The translations under genes and the position numbers were made by a program. The notes beneath the pieces were generated by a model, which saw only the letters and a program-made list of their open reading frames with translations, was not told the DNA's origin and made no database searches. Below, piece after piece: positions 46,801 through 58,573 of a stretch of 64,000 nucleotides of DNA (the first letter of the stretch is position 1; every line of letters begins with the position of its first letter). Source of the DNA: Citrus sinensis (lineage: Eukaryota > Streptophyta > Magnoliopsida > Sapindales > Rutaceae); assembly GCF_022201045.2 (NCBI RefSeq), contig NC_068559.1, positions 21,955,501 through 22,019,500 of the forward strand. The letters are read 5' to 3'.

Positions 46801-49800
46801 GTACACTCACTTGATTTATTTTTTGAAGAAAAGAAATGAGGTTTAATTTGCAATAAAAAAGAATAAGGGGGGTTGGTGGCGGGGGCGGCATGGGAGACAT
46901 ATCTCTCCAACTCAGCAAAATATAATAGAAGCAAATGATTGCACAATTATAAAGAACGTACCTCTTCTAGTTCTGCAACAATGTCATCTCGTGTATTCTT
47001 TTTCAAAGACACAAACTTTTCACGTGCCTGGAAACGAATAATTTTTAACAGCATGAAAAACTTCTCAAACAATCACAAAAGGGATATGCTACAGTAATAT
47101 GCTCCCAAAATTAAGAACACAAAATAGGTTGTTTAATATAACAATAATGGATTCAACATTTTAGTTTTCCATCTCAATTTATTACCAAACTCTTGTGCAA
47201 GAATACATCTTTACTGGTTGAGTTGATGCAGAACAAAGATGAAGATTACTTAGATTTTTAGGGTTTTGTAACTATTATCTACTTAAAACTCAGTAGTCTT
47301 CTTAGCTAAGGAGTTTATATTTTTCATGTTCACAAGTAGATTTACTGTTTTATTTAGGGCTTGACCACTATAAACAGCGCCTAGGTCTTCATTGTCATCA
47401 AACGTTGATGATTATTGAATGCAATACTATGATTTCTACCGTATAATCTGTGTTGTTTCACCCTTTTTGTCTACTTCTCTCCTTTTTTCTATTTTTCTAT
47501 CTTTTCTAACTGTGATATCCTTGTGGACAGCCCATCCTATATCACTAGCAGTTGCAATAAAATGTGAGATAAAAATATAGTCAAAAGGCATCATCAATTG
47601 TGGAAATGAAAAATAATTGGTCATCCCACTAGATTTTTTTCACAATATGGTAATTGCATAAAGTGAGCATACACAATGTAGACAAAAGATATCTTTTCCA
47701 CTTTTAATATTCTGCTCTTCTTTTCCTTCACCACCACAACCCCCCCCCCCCCCCCCCCCCCAACAACATTAGGATATAAAATTGTACTGAGTGAAAAGAA
47801 AAAATCAAGAGTGAAAAGAAAAAATCAAGAGTGAAAAGAAAAAATCAAAAGTGAAAAGAAATGATTAAATTTCCACTAAGACACCAAAGATTTTTTTTTC
47901 TCTAACAATCCAGTCAGGTTGGGGCTGTAGTCAGAAAATCCAGAGCACTAAATGATTCTTGGCAAATTCCAAAAACCTCTTCATCCAGTAATGAACATGA
48001 CTGGTCATCATATTGGATTTTGTTACCTGCCATACTAATAAATAAATAACTAAATAAAAAGATCAGCAGTTGCCATGAATGTCACACAGTTAGTTTTCAC
48101 TTGTTGATTGTTTATAAAGCAATCCTTACCGTCATTAATGCAATAAATTTTCTACTACACCTCTATTGAATATCTATGCAATCATGTGCATGAAGATACA
48201 TGTATATGTAGTGAAAAATTCAATGAAATTTAATTATCCAACCACAAAATGAAAAAGGGTTATATTTTTACTAAAAATATTGCCCTAGAAATACCTGATC
48301 ATAAGCATGTATAGATTTGTCAAAGCGCCGACGGGATTCCTGCAAAAGGTCAGAATATAAGGGACATAAAACAAGTCACAAGGTGCTGGATGCTCCAGCT
48401 GATATTCTGTGCCTAATTGTTACATCCCTAATTTCCAATGTTGAAATAGTTGGCCGATAACTTTCTATGACTGATAGCAATTGTTTACATAAAAGGAGGA
48501 TTCTTTCATAAAATAGCTTGTATCCTCTATTATAAATTTTGTGTCTTCTACCAGAAAAATTTTACTTGAGAGATATATTTTCTTTTCCTACACGTGGGGC
48601 TTCTCTTTTTTACCGTCCATCGAGCATTGTCATTTGATCATATTTTATTAACTCTCATTTGCCTTATGTATCAGAAGGCAGGTTCTTCTTAATGAAAAAT
48701 TAGATACATATACTTAGGTCACGGAATAGGCATGTTACTTCCTATTACATTTTTAAGATAGGATTTTGATTATCATGAAACTCAAGCTATTTCTGAATTT
48801 AATTTAAGGCAGCATAGCGCAATATTTGATTAAAAGGTATCCAAATGCCAGTAGCCATAATCATTGACATTGCAGGTATATCCCCAAGGGGTACATACCA
48901 CAATAGTTGATTTGATATAAGATCTACCTTTGCATCATGCAGATCAACAGTCAAAAATTCCGTCAGCCGATTAATTAACACATGCTCAACCTGCAACATA
49001 CATTTCTCAGAACTCAGTTACAACATAAAATAGACTAAAGAATCATGTATAACAGCAACGGTAAAAGGCCTCTTTTGAGATCGTAGTTAGGCAATTGTTA
49101 TATAAATAAACATATATTAAAGTTTTTTTTTTGTGTGTTCAGTGGCATCCTCATGAATGAGGATGTCATACACACGCGCATATATATGCACGTATGTACG
49201 TATGTATGTATGTATACTTTCAAGAATTAGCTTCACTTCTTTGATGTTAATGTAAAGGTCCAGGCATGGTTTTTCAGCCCCTTTGCATGTTCATAATGTC
49301 CTTCATCCAATTCTTAATGAGGTGGAAATGGAAATGAATTTAAGTATAATTGGACAGATTAGAATGCTTTGGATCCCCACCCACCCATCCTGGTGATTTA
49401 GGGATTGGAAGGCTTGCATCTTTCAATTAGGTTAAACGTAAAACATGATTGTTGTGGTTTGGGGTGGAAGTAAAAGAAAGCACAGAAAATAAGCAATGCA
49501 AACGACAATATTTTGAGTGCAACATTAGCAGTGAAAGCCTGTTAACAAAGTTCCACAAGAACAAAACCTAGGCAGTTTGGATGAGTCAGAGATACAAAAA
49601 GCATAAAAGAGTTGTATGCCTCATGCTCATTGTCCAATATCATTAAAGAAAAAAATCTTTCATTAGACACCAATTTGAGCACTCACTTGGGACCGAAGAA
49701 GCTCTTTATATGTAGCAAGCTCACGAAATGCACTAATGAACTTGGAGATAACCGGACCTGAGACAGGGAACCACATAAGAAGCCAACTATATTCAAACAT

Positions 49801-50305
49801 AACTAGTTACTTAGCTTGCCACAGTACTTGGAAACGAAACCCTCCATACTGTTCTAGATTAAACAATCAACAAAATGCGATGCCAGTTCTCATAATGAAG
49901 AAGAATATAACTACACCTCCAATTGAAACACTGACAGGATCATCATGTCCACCGCCAAAAGCTTCTAATGCATCTGCGAAAGCACTGTCACCGCTACACG
50001 CTACTCCAAGAGCTTCCCTATAAAAACAAACAAACAAACGAAAAATTTTAATAAATTGGTAAGCATTTCCCTAGCCAAAACACGGTGAGTGAGTGACATA
50101 CGTAAACTTCTTGCAGCCTTTATACAGTCTTTGGCAACGATCTTTTAACTCCTCAGCTGACTCTTCCATAGAAAATAACTGCCACAACGACGGGAAAAAA
50201 GAGTTCAGATTGAACAGAGATCAAGACGAAATTGAAGCGAATCCAATCTGACGTTACCTGCTTTTGAAACATTGGGGAATCCTCGAGCTTGATAAACGCA
50301 GACAT
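37791..50305 (-). CDS. AGD4: ARF GTPase-activating protein with BAR, PH, ArfGAP and ankyrin domains (AGD2/AGD4-type)
   Basis: Stimulates GTP hydrolysis on ARF GTPases during vesicle traffic at trans-Golgi/endosomal membranes. Nineteen exons, high to low: 50305-50258, 50178-50102, 50017-49917, 49757-49687, 48990-48928, 48339-48295, 47027-46962, 46019-45972, 45866-45771, 45672-45631, 43387-43172, 42993-42862, 41421-41206, 40587-40501, 40374-40108, 39481-39360, 39206-39116, 38503-38040, 37902-37791. All join in frame to 787 residues. Domains: BAR (about 5-225, starts [16 protein letters not shown]), PH (about 293-435, [20 protein letters not shown]), ArfGAP with zinc ligands C489/C492/C509/C512 and arginine finger R517, and ankyrin repeats (about 690-770, [10 protein letters not shown]). 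The N-terminus fits AGD2/AGD4 rather than AGD1 or AGD3/VAN3; which of the two cannot be decided. Introns host a SINE and a Tourist-like element. Confidence 0.95.
40460..40481. repeat. (GA)n microsatellite in an AGD4-like intron
   Basis: Eleven GA units, about 20 bp from the exon 14 donor on the minus strand. Confidence 0.9.
42650..42802 (-). mobile_element. tRNA-derived SINE in an AGD4-like intron
   Basis: The 153-bp unit reads on the minus strand. Near its 5' end it has an A-box-like TTTACCGAGTGG, and about 35 nt on, a B-box-like AAGTTCGAATCTTG, the two internal Pol III promoter boxes. It ends in an A-rich tail (T-run at about 42655-42672 on the plus strand). Exact 11-bp duplications AGCAAGGTAAG flank it at 42639-42649 and 42803-42813. 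It sits in the intron between the exons at 42993-42862 and 41421-41206. Length and structure fit plant SINEs; the family name is not determined. Confidence 0.88.
43647..44404. mobile_element. Tourist/PIF-Harbinger-like MITE in an AGD4-like intron
   Basis: 758 bp. It begins GGGTGCGTTTAGTATTGTTT and ends with the inverse of GGGTGTGTTTGGTATCGTTT, so the terminal repeats match about 17 of 20. Inner parts (TTTTATTTTGTTTTAT) also mirror each other. TAA trinucleotides (43644-43646 and 44405-44407) flank it, as in Tourist elements. The interior is AT-rich with an (AT)n tract near 43877-43899 and no coding frame. It lies within the 2.2-kb intron between the exons at 45672-45631 and 43387-43172. Confidence 0.85.
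47740..47761. repeat. Homopolymer of about 22 C in an AGD4-like intron
   Basis: A run of C from 47740 to 47761. Such runs are uncommon in AT-rich plant introns and prone to length error in sequencing. Confidence 0.8.
47791..47863. repeat. 20-bp tandem repeat (about 3.6 copies) in an AGD4-like intron
   Basis: The unit GTGAAAAGAAAAAATCAAGA starts at 47791, 47811 and 47831, with a partial fourth copy at 47851. Confidence 0.9.
49193..49216. repeat. (GTAT)n microsatellite in an AGD4-like intron
   Basis: Six near-perfect GTAT/GTAC units. Confidence 0.85.
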
Positions 50306-53300
50306 TGTGATTTGAGTTTTCAGATCGAGGGAGAGGGATGAAGCAGAGGGTATTTTAGTAATTTACGATAGAAAAAATGTTGTGGTGGATCAGATGTTGT
50401 TGGAGCGAAAGCTTGAGACAGGAAACGGAGATAGAGACAGCAGCAAGCATCAAAATCAAACAAAGAGTGAGCTAAAGCTGAGCTCCCCTGCCGTTGACCA
50501 AACGGACAGAATGGTAATTTTCACTTTCTGTAGGAGGACTGATTGCCGTGGATTCCACCACCTTCAAACGATATGAACTCGTCATCTACTACAAGCTGGA
50601 AGGGATTGTCGCTGTCGCTGTCGTTCTGATTGCTATTTTGAACAAATGGTTGAGACATAACCCTCATTTTATCTTATTGACAAATACTGGTCGGACTTTT
50701 TGAGAATAATCAAAAATCCCCTCATTGAATGAACTTTGCGCTTTGGGGTGATTCATAGATTTTTCTCAAATCTATGTCACTTGGAGAATAAATAGAAATA
50801 TAAGACCATCACATGATAATTCTTAATTAATAACTGAGGAAGCAATCGGGAATATATCAATATACCACCCAACTTTTATGGAAAGTTCAATTTAACTACT
50901 AAGGGATAAAAGTAAAACCTTTGATCCACCCACGTTTTACCGTTCTATATTAATTTACCATTAAAATAATACGTTGATGTCAACGAGGCATTCATGTAAT
51001 TTCAAATAACGGTAAATAGTAGATGTTGTAGATTATCTTCCAAATTCAGGCCCAAGCTCAAGTTTTCTAAGGAGGTCCAGGTACTCAAAAAATCTGGCCC
51101 AGACTGGATGGCTCAGGCTGAACCCAACCTCCATGGGCCCGGCATGAGCCCAAGCCCTCTTCTTTTAAATAAACAGAATTATTTATTTTTTAAAAAATAT
51201 AAACTGTTCCATGAATAGAAAATTTCCCAAAATTAATTAATTTCGTATTTGTCTTTTTTACATGATTTTCACTGATTATATCACACTGATAACATAAATA
51301 GGATTTTATGAGGATATTAAAGGGGTGCGACAAGTATTACTCTCCATTATTCTTAATAGAAAACCTTCGCCCAAATGACTACTTTACCCACCACAAGCAC
51401 GCAACATTGTGAAACTTGAAAGTAAAAATACTAAAATCGTTAACTTCTTACATGGTCCAGCCATGACGAATAGATTCGGAGGCAGATCAAAATTGTTCAC
51501 TTCATATTCGAGGTTTATTTATTAATGGTGTTATTTTTCTACCTATTCATGTCGTATGTCATTTTCTTAACTGGTTAAATCGTGAAACCTTATAGAAAGG
51601 AGCTCATGCTGTACAATTTTTCTTAGCATGAAATGTAGAAAAGAAATTGGTTTTTCATTCATTATATCTCGAGACATTAGACCAAAAAAAAAAAAAAAAA
51701 AAACCCTAAAGAATATCCATTTTTATTATTTGGAGTAACACGATTTAAAGTCCTTATCATAAAAAGAAACATAATTTAGAGTAATGACTTATAGATATTT
51801 GATTAAGTGCTTGTTTATTATAGTTTATTTAATAGTTACAGTACTTATTTAATCTCATAATTTCTTTTCATTTTTTTTTTTTGTTGTTGTTTTTTTAGTA
51901 GAACTTTTGAAAATTAAATAAGTTATTTTACCTCTAATAGTAAAAACTCAAATTTTGAGCTTTTGTGAGTAAGAGTTGAAAAGTTTTTTTTAAATGTTAA
52001 AATATTTAAAATATCATTTATTTGTTTCATAATCTTATTTCATTCATTTCATAGCATAACTTTTAATAACTTCCTTATTAAAGTAATTTCATAATTTTTA
52101 ATAAAAACTTTCATTGACAACTAAACAACAAATTTTTTATTTTTTATTTTGTGAAAGCTCTACTAACAAAAAATCTACTTTTTTTTTTTTTGACAAAACC
52201 AAAAATTTGTACCAAATGTAGCCGAACTAAATGCAACCAACTTACAAGAGAGGGCTTATTACCTTTTTAAACAAAAAATTTATTAAAGCAGAAGAATAAG
52301 CCTCTAAAGTTTGGGGAAAAAAAAGAGGAAAAAGAGAAATGCAAGAGCAAGGGATAGTGGGACACAAACAAGCACGTATTACCTTTAAAAATATATATAT
52401 TAAAAGAGAAGCATACAAATTAAGTAATTAAGATTCTATTTGATATTAAAATTGGCAGCTATAATTTAAAAATTATAGTATTAAGTTATTTGGTAAATAT
52501 TAGTTATTGTTGCTTAAAAGTTAAATTGATTTGATCTACCACTTATATGATAAAAATTTATAATATCTTTACTATTTTTATTAAAATCATTATTTAAAAA
52601 TTATATTTACTACATAATATTAACTTTTATTTTATCGTTATTTTTTTTTCACAACGATTGTAGATTGCAGTATTTCAATATCAAATAGAACCTAATTGAG
52701 GCAGCAACTAGACTATGACGACTTTTTTTTTCTATTATTTTTTTAAATTTATGTACTAAGCTTTGTATAATGATATTTACTTAACAACTAAAACTAAAGC
52801 TTAAAGAGATAGCACCATACTACCAACAAAAGTAACACATTTCTACTAGTAAATATTTATTTTTATAAAATTTAATGAAATTAAAAAAAAGGAAAATAAA
52901 ACAAAAAACAACTGCCAAGTTACCAAAGACACTATCAGCCGCTAATACAAAATTTATATGTCAACTAACATGACATTAATTATCTCGTAATATGTTTATT
53001 AATCATTCAGTTTCTCTATTTCTTATATAAACGGTGAATTTATATTGATGCTATATCAATTAAAATACAAGTTTTCAATCCAATTTTCTATAAATGTATT
53101 AGCTCACTCTATGATTAAAACAAAAAAAGAAAGTTATAAATCTTCGACCCTTTCTTGGAAGGACAAAAATAATGCATTAGGGATTGTTGTGAATAAATTA
53201 TCGAATAAAAAACAGTAAATTAGAATTAAAAACCTTATATATTATGCTTAATCACGGGACTCAATTGATCAACATTCACATATATAATGACATAAACCGA

Positions 53301-54448
53301 CAAAATGCCACAGCATAAAATAAACTAGATTGTGAGATCATCCATATATAAAAACCTATCGCTATATTGTCCACATCAATATTTTTTTATTTTTTTCCCT
53401 ATATTGATGTGATGACACAATAATATAATTTGTCTTAATTTCCATTTTTGTTTGAACCCATCAATATTTGATGGTGATGACACAAATAATAATATTATTA
53501 TCCTGAGAAAGCAAAACGAATCCGTGAAGAAATATCATAGAGAGGGTGTTGGATTGCAAATTGACAAGCGAACGAATTAATGATGAATGAAACCAAAGTT
53601 TCTTGTGCTTGACTTGCCAGACCATGTCGCCTGTAACTGACAAACTCTGCACTTTTTTATCTTTTTGCATTCTTTGTATCAACATGCAATTTTTATACGC
53701 AAATGTTCCCTTTCAACTTGTTTGATTCGGAGAAATTACAATGAAAAAACCAATAACCCATAAGGAATAAGATGGACCTGTGATACCATTAAATTCCACG
53801 TACATACTAACATATATGGTAACCTCGCAAAGCTTTCAATGTCACAGTTGATAATTGAATGAATTCAACCCAAGTATTTAGTAATATTATAATTTTTTTT
53901 TTTAAAAAAAAATCTATTTAGAATGAAAGAATCTCACTTGACCTGGTTAGAAAAAAAAGTACCGAGTTATATACATAAAATTACTTAATATATAGTAAAA
54001 TCAAAAGAGCTAACACCAAATCGGACAATATAATAGGTGGTATGATGCGATGAAACTTAGATTAAAATTCTACTCCAAAGGAGGGGTTTATTTCTAAATT
54101 ATGAAACATTATACTCCTACGATAGATACAGACGAACTAGGAGGCCACAAGCTGCTCACTTGAAGTTACAAGTTACAAATTCAACTTCACCCATGGCATA
54201 TAATTAACCAGTAACAATATGACCTAGCAGTGAATAGAATATTGATTTGTTGTACTTGTATGCATATGTGTCATAAATTATTTATTTTGTGCGATTGTTT
54301 CATTGTTTGTCCTATTTATAAGCATGTTCTTGTAGTTGGTTCTTGCCTCGTGCCAGCACATCATACGCCATTGAGTGTTCGTTTCTCAAAAAGAAAGCGA
54401 GAGAAAAAAACAGATTCCTTGGTTTCATTCTATGCAAATTAAGCAGCA
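50306..54448. other. 4.1-kb AT-rich spacer between divergent AGD4-like and NPH3-family genes
   Basis: The ends hold the two divergent promoters. Most of the rest is very AT-rich sequence with long A and T runs and no supported coding frame. One MITE with readable ends is present (52432-52692). The 51700-52230 stretch looks transposon-like (facing poly-T/poly-A-rich flanks), but I could not define its ends. Confidence 0.5.
52432..52692. mobile_element. Small Tourist-like MITE (261 bp)
   Basis: It begins GATTCTATTTGATATTAAAA and ends with the inverse of GGTTCTATTTGATATTGAAA, giving 17 of 20 matching terminal positions. TAA trinucleotides flank both ends (52429-52431 and 52693-52695). The interior is AT-rich and non-coding. 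Length, duplication size and lack of coding capacity fit a Tourist-type MITE. Confidence 0.8.
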
Positions 54449-56811
54449 ATGTCTCAGCTCTGTGATATCCAAATCCATGTCAATGGTCACCAAACATTCT
54501 TTCTCAATGAGGTAATCAAAAGGTTCCTGAAAGGAAAGAAAAACCATAGTTTGACCCACTTCACTATTCATTTACTTTTCTTTTTTCTTTTTTGCAGCAA
54601 ACTATCACAAAATATTCGGAAAGGCTGAAGAAGATCATCAAACAAGAAAGCAGAAGAGTCATTGAAATCAAAGGATTCCCTGGTGGCCCAACTGGGTTTG
54701 AGCTGGTTTCAAGATTCTGTTACAACAATGGAAGAATCAAAATCACAGTGTCTAATGTGTCGATCCTCCATTGTTGCTCAATCTTTCTTGGTATGACTGA
54801 TACGGTATCATCAACAAACAATCTCTTGCAGCAGACAGAGTCGTTTCTTGAAGGAATGTTTTATTGGTCATGGAGTGACATAATTGCTAGTCTCAAGAGT
54901 TGTGAATCAATCTTTAAATATGCATATTCATGTGGTCTTGTAGATAAATTTATTTGTGCATTGTTAGCAAAGATTGCTCAGCATTCAGATTTAAGCCTCA
55001 TTATTGCCTCACCATCAACTCCTTCCTCTTCCTCGTCTCCTGAAACTTCATATGGGTGTAGATTCTCCTGTACTTCAACCAAAACCACCCCAGAATCAAT
55101 AATCAAGCCATCATGTTCATCATCACCATCACCAAGCAAAGCGTGGTGGTTTGATGATTTGACAATTCTATCGCCAGTCATTATAGAGAAAATCAGCAAG
55201 GGGTTGGGGGCTTACGGGGCTGAAAATAACAGCTTAATCCTAACAAGATTCCTTCTTCATTATCTAAAAGGTTGTGTTCAAGCTCAGAGCAAAGGCGGGG
55301 GCTATGGTGGCAATGGCAGCTACAGTGGTCTTGCTGACACAGCTGTTCATGGGGTCATTTTTATTGGAAAATGTTCATTTTCTTGCAGGAAATTGTTTTG
55401 GGTACTTAGAATTGTGTCTAATTTTGGTATAAGCAAAGATTGCAGAGCTGGTTTGGAGAACATGATTGGTGGGATGCTTGACAAAGCAACATTAGATGAC
55501 TTGTTGGTATCAGGCCAAGGCTACGGCAATGGCCATGATAGAGGTGTTTATGATGTAAATCTTGTTATAAGATTTATTAAGATATTTGTTAATAGTAATA
55601 GTAGCAATAATGACTTGGTCGGTTCACAAAAATTGAAAAAGGTTGGAAGATTGATTGACAAGTACTTGAGTGAAATATCACCTGATCAGAAGCTTAAGGT
55701 CCCAAAGTTTCTTGGAGTTGCAGAGAGCTTACCAGATTCTGCTAGAGAGTGCTTTGATGGTGTCTACAGAGCTGTTGATATATATATTGAGGTGAATAAA
55801 TTTATCATCAACTTTATTAATTTTCTTGCTTTTGCAATTGCTCATCCTTTTTATCTATAAAGATCAAGTAATTGGAGTTTTTGGAAAAGAGAGAAAAAAA
55901 TTATTTGTAGATAGGACAACATTTATAGACGCTTTTGTTGAAACTAGAAGTTAGACTTTCTCATCTGCTTTTCATCTTTTTTTTTCCCCCCCTTTTTGTG
56001 AAGAAATTAACATGCTTTCCACATAATTTAACTTGTTTTCGTGGTCATAAAAGATTTGACGAGCCATTGTATATATGGCATCATTTAATATTTGTTAAAT
56101 ACGTAAATTAATTAGACAATGTCATGTGACAATATTATTCATCATAATATGAACTACATTATCTAATAGATTACTCGTATATTTTTCATATATATGAATA
56201 TTTTTAAACACAAATTCGAGGTTAAAGGATATTATCAACCTTTTTTTTTTAACAATTGTATTGCAGTTGGACAATACGATCAAGGTTTGACCTTGAATTT
56301 TATATTTTAAAATATATACTAACGTCTGCACAAAATCTTATTATACATCTTTCTCATAAAACATAGTTTATGGTTATTGCAGTCTCATCCAACTCTTTCC
56401 TTTAAGGAGCGATCAGAATTATGCAGATGCCTAAACTACAAGAAGCTCACACTTGAAGCAAGTAAATATCTTGCAAAGAATCCAAAAATTCCCCCAAATG
56501 TAGCCATTCAAGCACTTATGTCCCAGCATTCCAAATTACCAACAAAAGATCATGAGTTTCCGTATCAGCAAAGTGATCCCAAAAGAAAGATTGATCCAAG
56601 CACAAAGAATTCTCAAGTTGTCTTACACAACGGCGCCGGCGCCGGGGTCATTGATGATGCAGAGAGATTTTCAGAAGAAAATGAAAATACGAGATTTAAT
56701 CTACAGACGATGCAACGGAGGGTCAGGGAGTTGGAGGAAGTTTGTAGGGAGATGAAGGGTCACATGCACAAATTGGTTAGGCATAATAGAAATTTGCCAA
56801 GATTATGTTAA
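54449..56811 (+). CDS. NPH3/RPT2-family BTB/POZ protein
   Basis: Predicted substrate adaptor of CUL3 ubiquitin ligases at the plasma membrane; the family includes phototropism regulators NPH3 and RPT2. Exons: 54449-54511, 54598-55791, 56383-56811, joining to 561 residues. BTB region at about 1-95 ([39 protein letters not shown]). The NPH3 domain spans about 190-450 ([60 protein letters not shown]). The C-terminal coiled coil ([20 protein letters not shown]) is typical. The tail ends NLPRLC rather than the basic phosphorylated tail of phototropic members. The closest recalled relatives are the At3g19850/At3g22104 type, whose roles are unknown to me. The exon pattern (tiny first exon inside the BTB) supports the chosen start. 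Confidence 0.92.
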
Positions 56812-58058
56812 TATCATTGAGACTCTTGCCCTCTCATGGAAAATATACAAATGTATTTGTAAAATGATAATGTATTGTATTATGTTTGTGTATTTTAATT
56901 AATGATAAACAGATGAAATTTTTATTATAATTTGGAATGTTCTCATGAGAAGAAATATGAGCCAACCACATTTAAATATTTGATTGATCTTATGTATTAA
57001 TGGACTTATTTTGACTCAGAGATTATGATCATCTTCCTATTTGAGTTCTCCTAAGTTTTTAAAAATTCAGTCACATGTACATTTATTGATATATAGTATA
57101 TGAATGGGATTTAAGTCTTTTATTTTTTTATTTATCAAGCACCAATTCCACAATTGTATTTTTGCTTAGTCGAAAATCAGGTTATGAGAAAATCTTAATT
57201 TTTTTAAATTAATGTAGCAGCTGTACATGTGATTAATTATTAAAATTTTATATGATGTGGCAATTATAGATTTATTATCATATAAATGAGACTTGAATAT
57301 TGAAATACCTAACATTATTGAGTTTTGAAAACGAAAAATTTAACATAAACTTTTACTTAGCAATTAGTATTTACTATCTATTCATATATTTGAATTTACT
57401 ACTTCCATTCTGCAGCAACTATATCCAAACATACCCTAAATTTGCTTCGGTTTTGTACGCTAGCTTGTTAATACAGGGCACGACCTCATGCAACATTTTA
57501 ACCTAGAAACTTGTGCAATTAAAAACTTACCAAAGCAATTTGCTATATCATAATTTATTCTTTGTAGTGAGTTAGTTGATATCCGGAATTGGATTATTCA
57601 TATTTTCACGTGTGAGTCAATTTAAAAAATAAAACAAATAAATAATAAGGAATCCACCTTTGCCGGTGCCCGATCAAAGATTTTGTTTTGGCATTAAACA
57701 CCCACGAATTAATTTATAGTGTACAGCAATAATTTAGATTGGAAATTCTGATGCGTGTGGACAGAGAATGGAGCCTTCTGAAAAATGTTGTGGGATAAAG
57801 CCAAGAATTATTGGGGGGAAGTCCTGGAAAGTACACGCAATAGCCAATGGATTCAAAAACAGGGGGCTTTTCAACAAGTTGTGACTGAGGGCTCCGGGAA
57901 TTTAATTTCAATTATTTTTCTATCTTGACTAGTAATAGTGCCAAGTGCCAGTTTTTGATCCCGTGATTGCTGATGTCGTGTAGTTTTAAGTATCAAAATT
58001 TTGAGTATCTATCTATAGTGCGAGCGAACGTAGATCATTTTAGAACAATGATTTAAAA
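56812..58058. other. Intergenic: NPH3-gene 3' flank to the left end of the large MULE
   Basis: 1.2 kb of AT-rich sequence. 57650-57910 is less AT-rich and has a 65-codon minus frame (57714-57911) without a recognisable domain. No gene is supported. Confidence 0.5.
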
Positions 58059-58381
58059 GGGAAATTTACAAAAATAACCATTAATATTTTATTATTTTCG
58101 TAATTAACCCTCTCAACTTTTTTCTATCAACATTAGCCAAACACAAGCCTTTCTTCCCAAATTACCCTTCTTTACAGAACAAAACCAACATTGTTTCTCC
58201 CATCTCGCCAAACCAAAAGCAGCTTTTCATTCTTGAATCATAAGCCAACGGCGACCGCAAAAGACAACTGTAAAAGTGATATCCGATCATAATCTATCCA
58301 AATTCAACACAAATCGACGTCACTTACTGGTATGAATTATTTTCTGAACTTACTGAACTGAGTCGGGTGAATCTGAATCTG

Positions 58382-58495
58382 GCGACAGGGTGCCTGTCGC
58401 AGCAAAACTTGGTGCGACAGGTGCCTGTCGCACCAGGTTTGGTGCGACAGGCACCCTGTCGCACCAAGCTTCGGGCGACAGGTTGCCTGTCGCAC
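58382..58495. repeat. Array of four GC-rich palindromes upstream of the MULE transposase
   Basis: Four inverted-repeat units built on GCGACAGG...CCTGTCGC: 58382-58400, 58411-58434 (GGTGCGACAGGTGCCTGTCG then CACC), 58441-58465 and 58475-58493, separated by 6-10 bp. Loops are only 0-4 nt. The array lies between about 80 and 190 bp before the transposase ATG. It is far richer in GC than the sequence on either side. Confidence 0.93.
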
Positions 58496-58573
58496 CCACT
58501 CTTGGAGATTTATTAAAATTGTATTATTTTAATTAGGACTGAAATAAAATATTTTTTTTTAATTTCAGGCTTA

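Noticed and set aside
51700-52230. Possible further MITE with T-rich left and A-rich right portions
   Set aside because: I could not match terminal repeats or find a target duplication.
54230-54442. 70-codon frame just upstream of the NPH3-family gene
   Set aside because: It ends in the leader of the real gene in another frame and has no domain. It could at most be part of the leader.
58419-58434. Palindrome array as a CRISPR-like repeat set
   Set aside because: Spacers are 6-10 bp and near identical, the host is a plant nuclear genome, and no cas genes are present.
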